DNA of 64,000 bases from Streptomyces camponoticapitis (GTDB lineage Bacteria; Actinomycetota; Actinomycetes; Streptomycetales; Streptomycetaceae): assembly GCF_014646115.1 (NCBI RefSeq), contig NZ_BMMV01000003.1:154770-218769 (forward strand), in the 5' to 3' direction. Below are positions 23,487-30,772 of this stretch, in pieces. The position numbers and the translations under genes were made by a program. Numbering within the stretch: position 1 is the stretch's first letter; the number at the start of each line of letters is the position of its first letter. The notes beneath the pieces were generated by a model that ran no database searches, was not told the origin of the DNA, and saw nothing but the letters and a program-made list of their open reading frames with translations.

Positions 23487-23965
23487 TGCGCAAAGGGGGG
23501 AAGGCCAAACCGAAGAAGATCCAGCAGGTCCCGGACGCCACGGTCGCGGACCGAAAGCGGACGGGCGATCCGCAGGCGCTGTTACCCAGTGGAGCCACTT
23601 CCAGCGACCGGGTCTGCTGGCGATTGACTCATTTAGACATAGACGGTCCGTGGGGGCTGAAGTCTTTAGATCATGACCGGCTGCTACTTCTCCTGACGGA
23701 CATGGCCAAGTTTGAGAGCCAGACGGTGAACGAGCTGTTCCATCAAGGTGAGTGGCCGGGGAAGTGCCATGACGTCCACGCCTTGCCGAACAGGGTGGCT
23801 TTGGCCCGACTTGACGCCCTTGGCCTGTCGGACATGACGAAGATCTGGAAGCTTCGCATCGGCGGCGCGGGTAGGCTCTGGGGCTTCCTGGTCGGCAACG
23901 TCTTCCACGTCGTGTGGTGGGACCCAGAACATGAAGTCTGGCCATCGAAACTGCGGAACACCTGA
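23486..23965 (+). CDS. putative RelE/ParE-like toxin partner of the Panacea antitoxin
   Basis: A 159-residue protein directly coupled to the antitoxin gene. The C-terminal half (WKLRIGGAGRLWGFLVGNVF, HVVWWDPEHEVWPSK) resembles the RelE/ParE-like fold, with the typical R-x-W-G strand and a DPEH segment near the end. Three TTA codons occur at 23582, 23633 and 23666, and general GC bias is low for this genome, pointing to foreign origin. Toxin identity comes from gene pairing and weak fold similarity. A terminator follows four bases after the stop. Confidence 0.7.
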   Translation: MRKGGKAKPKKIQQVPDATVADRKRTGDPQALLPSGATSSDRVCWRLTHLDIDGPWGLKSLDHDRLLLLLTDMAKFESQTVNELFHQGEWPGKCHDVHALPNRVALARLDALGLSDMTKIWKLRIGGAGRLWGFLVGNVFHVVWWDPEHEVWPSKLRNT

Positions 23966-23968
23966 CGA

Positions 23969-23994
23969 AGCCCCCGGCCGGATGGCCGGGGGCT
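23969..23994. terminator. bidirectional terminator after the toxin-antitoxin pair
   Basis: Perfect 11-bp stem with arms AGCCCCCGGCC (23969-23979) and GGCCGGGGGCT (23984-23994) and a GGAT loop. It lies between convergent genes (toxin stop 23965, DUF6221 stop 24011) and can serve both. Confidence 0.85.
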
Positions 23995-24010
23995 CAGTCG
24001 TGCGAGCGGG

Positions 24011-24445
24011 CTACGGGCGCCACGCCTCCCGGTAGCCCGGGTGGTCGGCGTACGCGGTGGCGATGCGCAGACAGACCTCCCGCAGGGTCTCGATGTGCCC
24101 CTTCCAGTACGCGGCCCGATCCGTCGCAGCGGGCGCCCCCAGGGCGATGTCGTACTCATCGACGGTGGTTCGGTGGGCCTGGATCTCGCGCAGCACGCGG
24201 GCCGGGTCATGGCGGGCGATGTGCTGCGCCACACCCTCACCGTCCGACGCGGCCGGGTCCACGTGCGTGATCACACCTTCGTCCATCGCGTCCTCGATGT
24301 ACCAGCGCTGGCCACCGTCTCGGGCGCCGAGCGGCGAGGGCTCGGCACGCCAGACTGCCGCGTCGGCGCACCACGTTGCCGCCCCCGCCGCTGCCGCGTC
24401 CTCGTCGAGCCGGGCCCGCAGGAACGCGATCAGGTCATCCACCAT
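24011..24445 (-). CDS. DUF6221-like protein
   Basis: A 144-residue protein starting at ATG 24445. It opens with VDDLIAFLRARLDEDAAAAG and has the central IARHDPARVLREIQAHRTTV segment, both features of the Streptomyces DUF6221 family; a conserved Trp/Cys stretch (TWCADAAVW) lies between. The start overlaps the end of the upstream HTH gene by 11 bp. These two gene families often travel together in Streptomyces mobile DNA. Function unknown. Confidence 0.8.
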   Translation of the reverse strand: MVDDLIAFLRARLDEDAAAAGAATWCADAAVWRAEPSPLGARDGGQRWYIEDAMDEGVITHVDPAASDGEGVAQHIARHDPARVLREIQAHRTTVDEYDIALGAPAATDRAAYWKGHIETLREVCLRIATAYADHPGYREAWRP

Positions 24446-24734
24446 CGGACTCCTTCTTCGGCCGGGCCGTACCCGAGCCGGAGTAGCCGCGGAAGACATC
24501 CTGCACCGTGCTGAGCTTGCAGCCGAGACGGTCCGCGATCTGCCGGTACGAGAGCCCGCGCCCCTCGTCGTTGAGCTTGAGGATCATCTCCCGCCGCTCC
24601 GCCGACCACTCCCTGTTGCGCTTCACCTGCGCAGCCATGACGGCGCTCTTGGCCCGCACGCGCGCCTCGGGATCCTCGATCCGCTCGACTTCATCCAGCG
24701 CGTCCGCCACCCGCCGCACCTCCTCTTCGTCCAC
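24435..24734 (-). CDS. HTH regulator upstream of DUF6221
   Basis: A 99-residue protein from GTG 24734, preceded by AGAGAGG. Acidic N-terminal helix (VDEEEVRRVADALDEVERIE) followed by a basic HTH at 55-85 (LSYRQIADRLGCKLSTVQDV). It is divergent from the 24891 gene across the large palindrome at 24759-24800, which is the obvious candidate for its operator. Confidence 0.75.
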   Translation of the reverse strand: MDEEEVRRVADALDEVERIEDPEARVRAKSAVMAAQVKRNREWSAERREMILKLNDEGRGLSYRQIADRLGCKLSTVQDVFRGYSGSGTARPKKESDGG

Positions 24735-24758
24735 GCCGGCCCTCTCTTCCGGTGGGCC

Positions 24759-24800
24759 GCTTGCCAACACTGTAGGGGACCCCTACAGTCATGGGCAAGC
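24759..24800. promoter_or_regulatory. nested palindromic operator in a divergent promoter region
   Basis: An inner perfect palindrome has arms ACTGTAGGGG (24769-24778) and CCCCTACAGT (24780-24789) about a single A. It is flanked by outer arms GCTTGCC (24759-24765) and GGCAAGC (24794-24800). The region separates the divergent HTH gene (start 24734) and the 24891 gene, so it is likely a regulator-binding site. Confidence 0.75.
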
Positions 24801-24824
24801 AGTCCGCGACTGCCCAATTGGAAC

Positions 24825-24858
24825 GGCCCCGACCGGAGTTGCGCCTCTGGTCGGGGCC
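24825..24858 (+). promoter_or_regulatory. leader hairpin before the 24891 gene
   Basis: Arms GGCCCCGACC (24825-24834) and GGTCGGGGCC (24849-24858) form a perfect 10-bp stem with a 14-base loop in the leader. A 32-codon frame (24791-24889) runs through it and ends four bases before the gene's ATG. This could be attenuation, but the leader peptide is not convincing. Confidence 0.4.
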
Positions 24859-24890
24859 AGCCAAACCGCCTGCCACACAGGAGGAATGAC

Positions 24891-25202
24891 ATGCCCGAGC
24901 GTACCGATCACAGCTGGATCGACACAGCGCTCCACAAGATGCTGACCGAGCCGAGCTGGCCCGCCCGGCTCCTCTGCTCCACCGCCGCGTGTCTGGAGAA
25001 CGGGCAGCCGTTCATGGTCCTCGACATCCAGACCCTCTCCGACGCCGAAGAAGCGGCCAAGGAGCAGGTCCTCGCCGATCTCCCCGACATCGTCGCCCAG
25101 GAGGCCGAGGACCTCGCCTCGCTCGCGATGCCGATGCTCCGCCCGCGCGAGACCGGCGGCGAGTACGCACTCCGCCTCCGTGCGATCGCAGGCACCGTCT
25201 GA
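24891..25202 (+). CDS. small acidic protein, function unknown
   Basis: A 103-residue protein with a strong AGGAGG ribosome-binding site and ATG 24891. It is helical with acidic stretches (SDAEEAAKEQVLADLPDIVA, QEAEDLASLAMPML). The first segment SWIDTALHKMLTEPSW is amphipathic. The stop overlaps the next ATG. It leads a small operon controlled from the nested palindrome. Confidence 0.7.
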   Translation: MPERTDHSWIDTALHKMLTEPSWPARLLCSTAACLENGQPFMVLDIQTLSDAEEAAKEQVLADLPDIVAQEAEDLASLAMPMLRPRETGGEYALRLRAIAGTV

Positions 25203-25339
25203 TGCCGCCCGAGCCGACCCCCGTAGTCGAGGACGCGAACGCCACGCGCGCCGAGCTCCAGCAGCGCGCCGCCGACGACTACGAGGCGCAGACCGCGAAC
25301 GCCGCCGACCACGACCGGCGCGACGACGCCCACCTCTGA
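25202..25339 (+). CDS. very small acidic protein
   Basis: A 45-residue protein coupled to the previous gene by GATG overlap. Mostly one helix (NATRAELQQRAADDYEAQTA). Real expression is supported only by the overlap and by C/G-biased third positions. A hairpin terminator follows. Confidence 0.55.
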   Translation: MPPEPTPVVEDANATRAELQQRAADDYEAQTANAADHDRRDDAHL

Positions 25340-25354
25340 CCCATCCCAAGACCG

Positions 25355-25386
25355 CCGGGCCCGCGACCACCCCCACGCGGGCCCGG
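25355..25386 (+). terminator. terminator hairpin
   Basis: Perfect 11-bp stem: CCGGGCCCGCG (25355-25365) and CGCGGGCCCGG (25376-25386), 10-base loop, 15 bp after the preceding stop. No U-run. Confidence 0.6.
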
Positions 25387-25411
25387 CCCCATACCTCAAG
25401 GACCCACACCC

Positions 25412-25777
25412 ATGCGCACTGCCGCCATACGCGCCCTCGCGTACGTCGCGCTGCTCGTCATCGTCGGGATGGGCTCGGCCGCAACCTTCGCGTACGTGCT
25501 GCTCGATGACAGTTCGTGGACGGACCGCCCGGCCGAAGCCGCCACGCCCCGGCCGGCCCCGAAGCCCAGCCAGACCGCGCGCCCCGCGCCCGACGCTGTG
25601 ACCGCCAGCGACTGCTACACGCCCGACCTCGCCCCCGTCGGCTGCACACGGGACGGGGCGCTCGCCGTCGTCGGTGTCATCGATCAGCCCACCAAATGCC
25701 CGTGCTCGCGGTTCCCCGAGACGGTCCTCGTCTGGCACACCGGCACGAAGGCTCTGTGCCTTGCCTCACCTCGATAA
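25412..25777 (+). CDS. exported, membrane-anchored Cys protein
   Basis: A 121-residue protein with an N-terminal transmembrane segment (residues 6-30, IRALAYVALLVIVGMGSAAT), a Pro/Ala linker (45-60) and an extracytoplasmic C-terminal domain with five cysteines (DCYTPDL, GCTRDG, KCPCSRF, ALCLA). Disulfide bonding is likely. It begins the membrane-protein block that extends to 28790. Confidence 0.7.
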   Translation: MRTAAIRALAYVALLVIVGMGSAATFAYVLLDDSSWTDRPAEAATPRPAPKPSQTARPAPDAVTASDCYTPDLAPVGCTRDGALAVVGVIDQPTKCPCSRFPETVLVWHTGTKALCLASPR

Positions 25778-25810
25778 CCCGCCTACACCCGCCTGGAAGG
25801 CATCACGACG

Positions 25811-27181
25811 ATGACCATCGACCGCCTCACCGACTGGGTGCTCGCGCACCCCTGGCCGGCCGCGGGCATCACTGCGGCGGTGCTCCTGGTCGTCGCCGGT
25901 GTCCTGTGGGCGATCGTCCGTACGGCGCGCGCCGTCACGCTGCCCCCGGCCTCCGCCGTGGCGGCGGTCGGCGCGCTCGTATGCACCGTCTACACGGCGG
26001 ACACCAGTTGGCGGTTCGCTGCGCACCAGTTGGGCATGCGCGACCTCACGGAGCGGCTGATCATGTTCTCGGCCGCCGAGATCGCGTTGCTCGCCTGCGC
26101 GTTGATGGCCCGCGCGAACAAGGCCGCGACCGCCACCGAGACCGAAGCCGGGTCACCGGGCGTGCCGGGCGCCCTGGTCTGGGTCATCACCGGCGTCCAG
26201 ATCATTCCGGCCTACAGCGAGTCGGGGTTCGTGGGGGGCACCGTCCGCGCGATCATCGGGCCGATCATGGCCGGTCTGCTCTGGCACCTTGCCATGGGGC
26301 TGGAGGTCCGCGTCGTGCGGCCGGGCGCCATGTCGACCGGCCTGCCCGCGATGATCGCCCGCGAGCTCCGCGAGCGGCTGCTCTCCCACCTCGGTCTCGC
26401 GGTGCGGGACCGTACCGCAGAGCAGATCACGCGCGACCGCTGGACAGCGAAGGCCGTCGACCTTGCCGCGCGCCTGGCCCCGATGAAGGCGGGCAGCCGA
26501 GGGCACGCCCGTCTCTCCCGGCGGCTGTCCGTAGCGGTCGGCCGCGCACAGGTCGGGTCCCACCCGGAGCAGCGCCGCGCACTCCTGCAACTGCTCTCCG
26601 CGCGGCTGCACTCGGGTGCACTCGCGGACCTGGATCTGCCGTCGCCGTGGGAGCTGCGCGCACCCGGCGCCCCGTCCGGTCCCGTCCGGCCGGCCCCCGT
26701 CGTCGCGTACGAGCAGCTGCGCGAGATGCCGCAGCTCGACGCCGTCACCACGGTCGCGGATGCGCACCCCGACCTCCCGTCCGAGCAACTGCGCGAGCTC
26801 CTCCTGGACCACGGCGTCGTCGTCTCCCCGGCACAGGTCGACATGGGCCGACGTCTGAGTGCATCCGCGCAGCCGTCCGCGCTCGCGGGCGCATCCGCCG
26901 CAGCTCAGACCCTGTTCGCGGTTCACGCCCGATGGGACGGCGAAGACGCGTCGGATGCGCTCGGCGACGACCCGGATGCACCCGGAGCGGATGCGGATGC
27001 GGACGTCCCGGATGCGGCTGCGGACCTCGCGCTTCTTCCGGACGCGCGCCGTGTCGACGCCGCCCACCAGGCGCAGCACGGGCGCCCCGCCGGATTGCGT
27101 GCACTCCAGTCCGGGTTGCGCATCGGCCAGGCCCGCGCTCAGCGGATGCGCGCACTCCTCGACGCCCCGAAGGACAGCTGA
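25811..27181 (+). CDS. polytopic membrane protein with cytoplasmic C-terminal part
   Basis: A 456-residue protein with four to five transmembrane helices in the first 170 residues (GITAAVLLVVAGVLWAIV, PPASAVAAVGALVCTVYTA, LIMFSAAEIALLACALMA, then a last pair). The topology resembles DUF2637-type proteins of actinobacterial plasmids and integrative elements. The C-terminal 280 residues are soluble, with an Asp/Ala-rich repeat around 385-400 encoded by in-frame CGGATGC repeats. It opens a row of four membrane genes reminiscent of transfer/spread regions. Exact function unknown. Confidence 0.7.
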   Translation: MTIDRLTDWVLAHPWPAAGITAAVLLVVAGVLWAIVRTARAVTLPPASAVAAVGALVCTVYTADTSWRFAAHQLGMRDLTERLIMFSAAEIALLACALMARANKAATATETEAGSPGVPGALVWVITGVQIIPAYSESGFVGGTVRAIIGPIMAGLLWHLAMGLEVRVVRPGAMSTGLPAMIARELRERLLSHLGLAVRDRTAEQITRDRWTAKAVDLAARLAPMKAGSRGHARLSRRLSVAVGRAQVGSHPEQRRALLQLLSARLHSGALADLDLPSPWELRAPGAPSGPVRPAPVVAYEQLREMPQLDAVTTVADAHPDLPSEQLRELLLDHGVVVSPAQVDMGRRLSASAQPSALAGASAAAQTLFAVHARWDGEDASDALGDDPDAPGADADADVPDAAADLALLPDARRVDAAHQAQHGRPAGLRALQSGLRIGQARAQRMRALLDAPKDS

Positions 27182-27184
27182 CCG

Positions 27185-27712
27185 ATGGCCGACAAGCCGA
27201 TCATCCCGTCCCGCATCATCCCCGCCGGCCAGCCTCTTCCCCCGCGGCCGCCGCAGCCTGGTGAGGCTCCGCCGTGGCGCACACCGCCGCCCTCGCCTCC
27301 GGCACCGCCTGCCGCTCCGGAAGCCCCGCCGCTCGCGATCCAGGTGCACGTCACCCTCGACCTGGCACCGGTGCCCGAGCCGACCTGGCGCGAACGGCTC
27401 TGGGCATGGGTCGCGCGCATTCGCCCCTGGCAGGCCCTCGCCGCGCTCGCCGCCGCCGTGTTCCCGATCCCGTTCACCGGCCACAGCGCCGCCACCACCT
27501 GGGCGTACACCGTCGGCGAAGCGCGCGACGGGTTCGGTCCCGGGTATGGCTACGCCCTGGCCGGTATCCCGCTCGCTGTCGTCGTCTGGCGCCTCGTACG
27601 GAAGGGCGGCACGTTCCTCCGCGTCTTCGGTCTGGCCGTCTTCCTCGTCGGTCTGACCGGCGCCATCTCCCTGTACGACCCCGTCACTTGGATCACTGGA
27701 GTCACCCCATGA
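27185..27712 (+). CDS. SpdB-like membrane protein
   Basis: A 175-residue protein with a Pro-rich N-terminus (PPRPPQPGEAPPWRTPPPSP) and three transmembrane segments (ALAALAAAVFPIPFTGHSAA, ALAGIPLAVVVWRLV, VFGLAVFLVGLTGAI). This resembles the spread proteins of Streptomyces conjugative plasmids in length and layout. It is two bases downstream of the previous gene and overlaps the next by four bases. Confidence 0.65.
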   Translation: MADKPIIPSRIIPAGQPLPPRPPQPGEAPPWRTPPPSPPAPPAAPEAPPLAIQVHVTLDLAPVPEPTWRERLWAWVARIRPWQALAALAAAVFPIPFTGHSAATTWAYTVGEARDGFGPGYGYALAGIPLAVVVWRLVRKGGTFLRVFGLAVFLVGLTGAISLYDPVTWITGVTP

Positions 27713-28206
27713 TCGGCACGACCCTCGCCGGGGTGGCCATCGCCCTGGCGATCCTCTTCCTCAACCTCCGCAAGTGGTGGACAGGCGGACGGGCCCTCAA
27801 GGACCTCATCCCCACCGGACAGGGGCTCATCACCGGCGCGTTCAGCACCGTGTGCGTCGGCGGCCTCGCCGGATGGCTCGCCGGATGCACCCGCCAGGCC
27901 ACCAATTTTGGCGGCGGCAAGGTCGTCAGCGGTACAACCGGAACTGACTCCGGCGGCACCATCGCGAGCGGCTCCCTCGGATCGCTCAGCGAGGAGGGCG
28001 GCGTCGTCGTCTTCATCCTGTTCGTCGCCACCGTGGCCGCCTACAAGGCCTTCTCCAAGGAGGAGAAGGGCCGCCTGATCGGCGCGTTCGTCGCGGGCTG
28101 CATCCTCTGCGCGACCGCCGGCGTCGCCGGGATGCTCAACGGGCTGCCCGAGATCGCCAACAGCCTCGGCACCGAGGGCAAGAACTTCTTCGGGGGGCAG
28201 ATGTGA
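27709..28206 (+). CDS. three-helix membrane protein of the transfer-like block
   Basis: A 165-residue protein with transmembrane helices at 4-20 (TLAGVAIALAILFLNL), 40-60 (GAFSTVCVGGLAGWLAGC), 98-112 (VVVFILFVATVAAYKAF) and 125-145 (LIGAFVAGCILCATAGVAGM). A Gly/Ser/Thr loop lies between the second and third. It overlaps both neighbours (ATGA and GTGA type), so the four genes form one translational unit. Confidence 0.7.
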   Translation: MIGTTLAGVAIALAILFLNLRKWWTGGRALKDLIPTGQGLITGAFSTVCVGGLAGWLAGCTRQATNFGGGKVVSGTTGTDSGGTIASGSLGSLSEEGGVVVFILFVATVAAYKAFSKEEKGRLIGAFVAGCILCATAGVAGMLNGLPEIANSLGTEGKNFFGGQM

Positions 28207-28790
28207 CTCGCCTTCAGCGCCTCGCGGTGCGCCTGGTCGACGGCTCCGGACTCCTGACCCGGCGCCTCGCGGGCCGCGCTGCGGCGTGGATCCGCGCGGG
28301 CCGCCGCGACGACCTCACCGGTTTCGCCGCCGTCCTCGGCTGCTGGGTCCGCCTCGGCCTGGTCGTCGCCGGACTGTGGGTGCTCTGGCGCGTCGTGCGT
28401 GCTGCCCCCGCGCTGCTCTGGGCGCTGGTGCCGGTCTGGGTCGTGGCTTCGTTGCGTATCCGGCCCGAGCCGACCCGGTCCGCGCCCCAGGCCAGCACCG
28501 TTTCGGAAGGGGACGAAGTCGAGGCCGTACGGGCGCTCCTCTTCGAGGTCATGGGCGACCGCCCGGCTGTGCATCTCTCGACGGTCGTCAAGCACCTCCA
28601 GAAGGAGGGTCACCACCCCGACTGGACGGTGACCGATCTGCGCGTCCGCCTGGGGGCCCTGGGTATCCCTCACGACCGCCGGGTGAAGGTGGGCCGCGTC
28701 CCGACGTGGGGGGTCCGCCGGAGGGACCTCGAAGCCCCTTCCCCGGACGACGGCCCGGGTCCGTCTCCCACCTCGTCTACCGCCGTCTGA
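28203..28790 (+). CDS. membrane protein with C-terminal winged helix
   Basis: A 195-residue protein from GTG 28203. A hydrophobic region at 45-85 (VLGCWVRLGLVVAGLWVLWR, ALLWALVPVWVVAS) is followed by a soluble domain at 105-175 with winged-helix features (VHLSTVVKHLQKEGHHPDWT, then DLRVRLGALGI and RVPTWGVRRRDLE). A membrane-attached DNA-binding protein next to a phased repeat array is notable. The repeats begin inside its last codons. Confidence 0.7.
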   Translation: MTRLQRLAVRLVDGSGLLTRRLAGRAAAWIRAGRRDDLTGFAAVLGCWVRLGLVVAGLWVLWRVVRAAPALLWALVPVWVVASLRIRPEPTRSAPQASTVSEGDEVEAVRALLFEVMGDRPAVHLSTVVKHLQKEGHHPDWTVTDLRVRLGALGIPHDRRVKVGRVPTWGVRRRDLEAPSPDDGPGPSPTSSTAV

Positions 28791-28850
28791 CCTGCACTTC
28801 TACCGACGCGTCTACCGCGATCTCCCGCCGGATCTACCGGCCATCTACCC
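28776..28850 (+). repeat. helically phased TCTACCG direct repeats
   Basis: TCTACCG occurs at 28776, 28799, 28811 and 28833, with near copies TCTCCCG at 28821 and TCTACCC at 28844. Successive spacings from 28799 are 12, 10, 12 and 11 bp, and the first gap is 23 bp, so all copies lie on one face of the helix. Short direct repeats next to spread genes recall plasmid transfer (clt/TRS) sites or a regulator array. No other part of the prophage shows this cluster. Confidence 0.65.
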
Positions 28851-28922
28851 CGGGGCGGCCGTCCGCCTGGCAGCTAGCCGGCCGCCCCGGTTCACCCATC
28901 CCGAGAGACAGGAATCGCCAGC

Positions 28923-29042
28923 ATGGCACTCCCCAAGACCATGTCCGCCGACGAACTGCGCCGCCGCAACGAGCAGACGAAGGCCGCACAGCAGCAGAAG
29001 ACCGGAGCGTCTGCGCCGACCACGCCGAAGACGGGACGATAA
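28923..29042 (+). CDS. 39-residue basic peptide
   Basis: A very small gene with ATG 28923 preceded by GAGAGACAGGAATCGCCAGC. The product is Lys/Gln-rich (ADELRRRNEQTKAAQQQK) and probably helical at its start. It lies just after the phased repeats and ends four bases before the next start. Confidence 0.5.
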   Translation: MALPKTMSADELRRRNEQTKAAQQQKTGASAPTTPKTGR

Positions 29043-29046
29043 GGAC

Positions 29047-30084
29047 ATGGCGACCACCGACCCACACCACTCGTACATCCAAGCCGTACAGCACACCCTC
29101 GGCGACCTCCACGACCCGGCCGAGTCCTGGACCGAGTACGCCTCCGACAACGGCGAGGTCATGCTCATGGAGACCGCCATCCGTATCAACCGGCACGCCG
29201 ACGAGGAATGGCCAGAGCCCGTCTTCCTGTTCTGGGACCAGGTCCACGGCTGGACTTGGGCCTACGAGACCGAACCCGGCCGGAACTCCGATCCGCTGCC
29301 CCTGCTGACCGGCCCGCTGGTGCCGGACCCGGTCGATGTCGCCCGCGCCGTAAGCCACCTACTCAACGGAACCGCCGACCAACTGCCCCTCCCAAACTGC
29401 CGCGAGCGCCCCTACAGCGACACCGAGCCCATCGCCCTCACCCCCGCACTCACAGAGGCCCTCGGGGACGGCACCGACGACAACCCCGGGAACATCGACC
29501 ACACCGGTGCGGTCGCGCTCGCCGCATACGCCGACCCGGTCCGGGCGATGACCGACGCCCTTGCCGCCGCCGGGCTGTCCGGCGCGACGGCCGCCCCCGA
29601 CGTTCACGACCAGAGCGCCGTCACCGTGCGGATGACCCCGGCCGCAGGACGCGCCCTGGGCCGGCATCTCGGCGTCGGCCCCGAGGCTCTGTTCCCGATG
29701 GCCCTGTGGGACGTCGGCGTCCGGCCCATCGGCGGCGCTCACATGCCCCACGGCATCACACTCCACCTCGACGCGCACGCCGCCGGCCGCCTGACCGCCC
29801 TGCTCCGCCAACCCCCGGCACCGGGGGCAACCAACAAGATGATTAACCGTGACGACAACATGAGGGACAGTCAGATGAGTGAGCAAGTGAACGTGCGGGT
29901 CCTGTTGCTGGTGGGGGATCAGGCGGAGGTGGTGGCGGACGCTGGGGATGCTGGGGAGCCGGCGCGGTATCCGGCGGTTGAGATCTCGGAGGCGGTCGGT
30001 GTGCCGGTGCGGGAGTTGCCGGGTGTGCGGCTGACGGCGGATGTTGGTGCTGGTGATCGCTTGTCGGGGTGGCGTCTGCGGTAG
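29047..30084 (+). CDS. DUF6292-like protein fused to a second protein
   Basis: A 345-residue protein. The N-terminal 120 residues follow the Streptomyces DUF6292 pattern (HHSYIQAVQHTLGDLHDPAE, FWDQVHGWTWAYET). Residues 276-345 look like a separate small protein beginning at an ATG (NVRVLLLVGDQAEVVADAGD, then YPAVEISEAVGVPVRELPGV). At the junction the third-codon positions change from C-rich to G-rich, and the DNA before the inner ATG contains GAGGGACAG, a ribosome-binding site. The fusion probably arose by loss of a stop codon; the inner start at about 29875 may still be used. Confidence 0.7.
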   Translation: MATTDPHHSYIQAVQHTLGDLHDPAESWTEYASDNGEVMLMETAIRINRHADEEWPEPVFLFWDQVHGWTWAYETEPGRNSDPLPLLTGPLVPDPVDVARAVSHLLNGTADQLPLPNCRERPYSDTEPIALTPALTEALGDGTDDNPGNIDHTGAVALAAYADPVRAMTDALAAAGLSGATAAPDVHDQSAVTVRMTPAAGRALGRHLGVGPEALFPMALWDVGVRPIGGAHMPHGITLHLDAHAAGRLTALLRQPPAPGATNKMINRDDNMRDSQMSEQVNVRVLLLVGDQAEVVADAGDAGEPARYPAVEISEAVGVPVRELPGVRLTADVGAGDRLSGWRLR

Positions 30085-30144
30085 TTCGCTGGTGGGGACG
30101 GCTCTGGATCTTCGGATGCGGGGCCGTTTTCACTCCCAAGAGTG

Positions 30145-30174
30145 TTGCAAATCGATCCATCAATACGGCATAAT
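30145..30174 (+). promoter_or_regulatory. promoter of paralog A
   Basis: TTGCAA (30145-30150) and CATAAT (30169-30174), 18-bp spacer. The same pair and spacing precede the paralogous gene, so selection has kept both. It resembles a housekeeping-sigma promoter and would give independent expression in the lysogen. Confidence 0.75.
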
Positions 30175-30237
30175 TGAGCCCAAGAGGGAACGGGCCGCGA
30201 ACCCGAACCCCACACCCACAACAGAAAGGCGGACACC

Positions 30238-30609
30238 ATGTCCGACACTCCGGACTCCATGATGGAGGCCTTCGAAAGCCGCCTCACCACCGTCTACATC
30301 GGGCTCGTCTCGGTGTGCGAGAACCTTCCGGTGCCGATCACCCTGCCCACCGGTGTGGTCCACAGCAAGGAGCTGGTCCAGACGGTGCGCCGGGTCGCTG
30401 ACATCGCCGAAGAGCAGCCGATGCCCGAGGAGCAGCACGCGATGCTTTACACGGGGGCCGTCATGTGGCTCGCGGCGGCGGACCTCTTCGGGATCCTGAC
30501 GCGTACCGACTATGTCGAGGCCCGAGCGGCTGGCGGGCTCGGCATCCTGCTGATCGCAGGCGATTCCATCTCGGAGCTCGGCGCATGGCTGCTGGACAAC
30601 GAGATCTGA
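30238..30609 (+). CDS. paralog A of a duplicated small protein
   Basis: A 123-residue helical protein. The core NLPVPITLPTGVV and VRRVADIAEEQPMPEEQHA is shared with the 30773 gene. The C-terminal half is hydrophobic/helical (GAVMWLAAADLFGIL, GLGILLIAGDSISELGAWLL). Own promoter, GAAAGG ribosome-binding site and terminator make a monocistronic cassette. Function unknown. Confidence 0.75.
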   Translation: MSDTPDSMMEAFESRLTTVYIGLVSVCENLPVPITLPTGVVHSKELVQTVRRVADIAEEQPMPEEQHAMLYTGAVMWLAAADLFGILTRTDYVEARAAGGLGILLIAGDSISELGAWLLDNEI

Positions 30610-30621
30610 TCTAGGTCGGCG

Positions 30622-30650
30622 GCGCCCCTCGGCATCCAGCCGGGGGGCGC
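30622..30650 (+). terminator. terminator of paralog A
   Basis: Arms GCGCCCCTCGGC (30622-30633) and GCCGGGGGGCGC (30639-30650), 12 bp with one G-U pair, loop ATCCA, followed by TTCTCGTTT. The loop and inner stem match those of the paralog B terminator. Confidence 0.85.
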
Positions 30651-30681
30651 TTCTCGTTTCGGCGATTCACTCGCAGGGGTG

Positions 30682-30711
30682 TTGCAAAACGATCCACCAA
30701 TACCCCATAAT
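30682..30711 (+). promoter_or_regulatory. promoter of paralog B
   Basis: TTGCAA (30682-30687) and CATAAT (30706-30711) with 18-bp spacer, the same elements as paralog A. The downstream leaders are also alike (GGGCCGCGAACCC and GGGGCCGCGAACCCC). Confidence 0.75.
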
Positions 30712-30772
30712 GGAGACACAAGGGAAGGGGCCGCGAACCCCAACCCACCACCCACACAGGAAGGAAGCCGAA

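Noticed and set aside
24791..24889. 32-codon leader peptide before the 24891 gene
   Set aside because: Third-position GC bias is weak, no ribosome-binding site is seen and the sequence overlaps the hairpin; kept only as a possible attenuator.
26952..27015. CGGATGC repeats as a DNA-binding array
   Set aside because: All spacings are multiples of three and encode an Asp/Ala-rich stretch, so coding repetition explains them.
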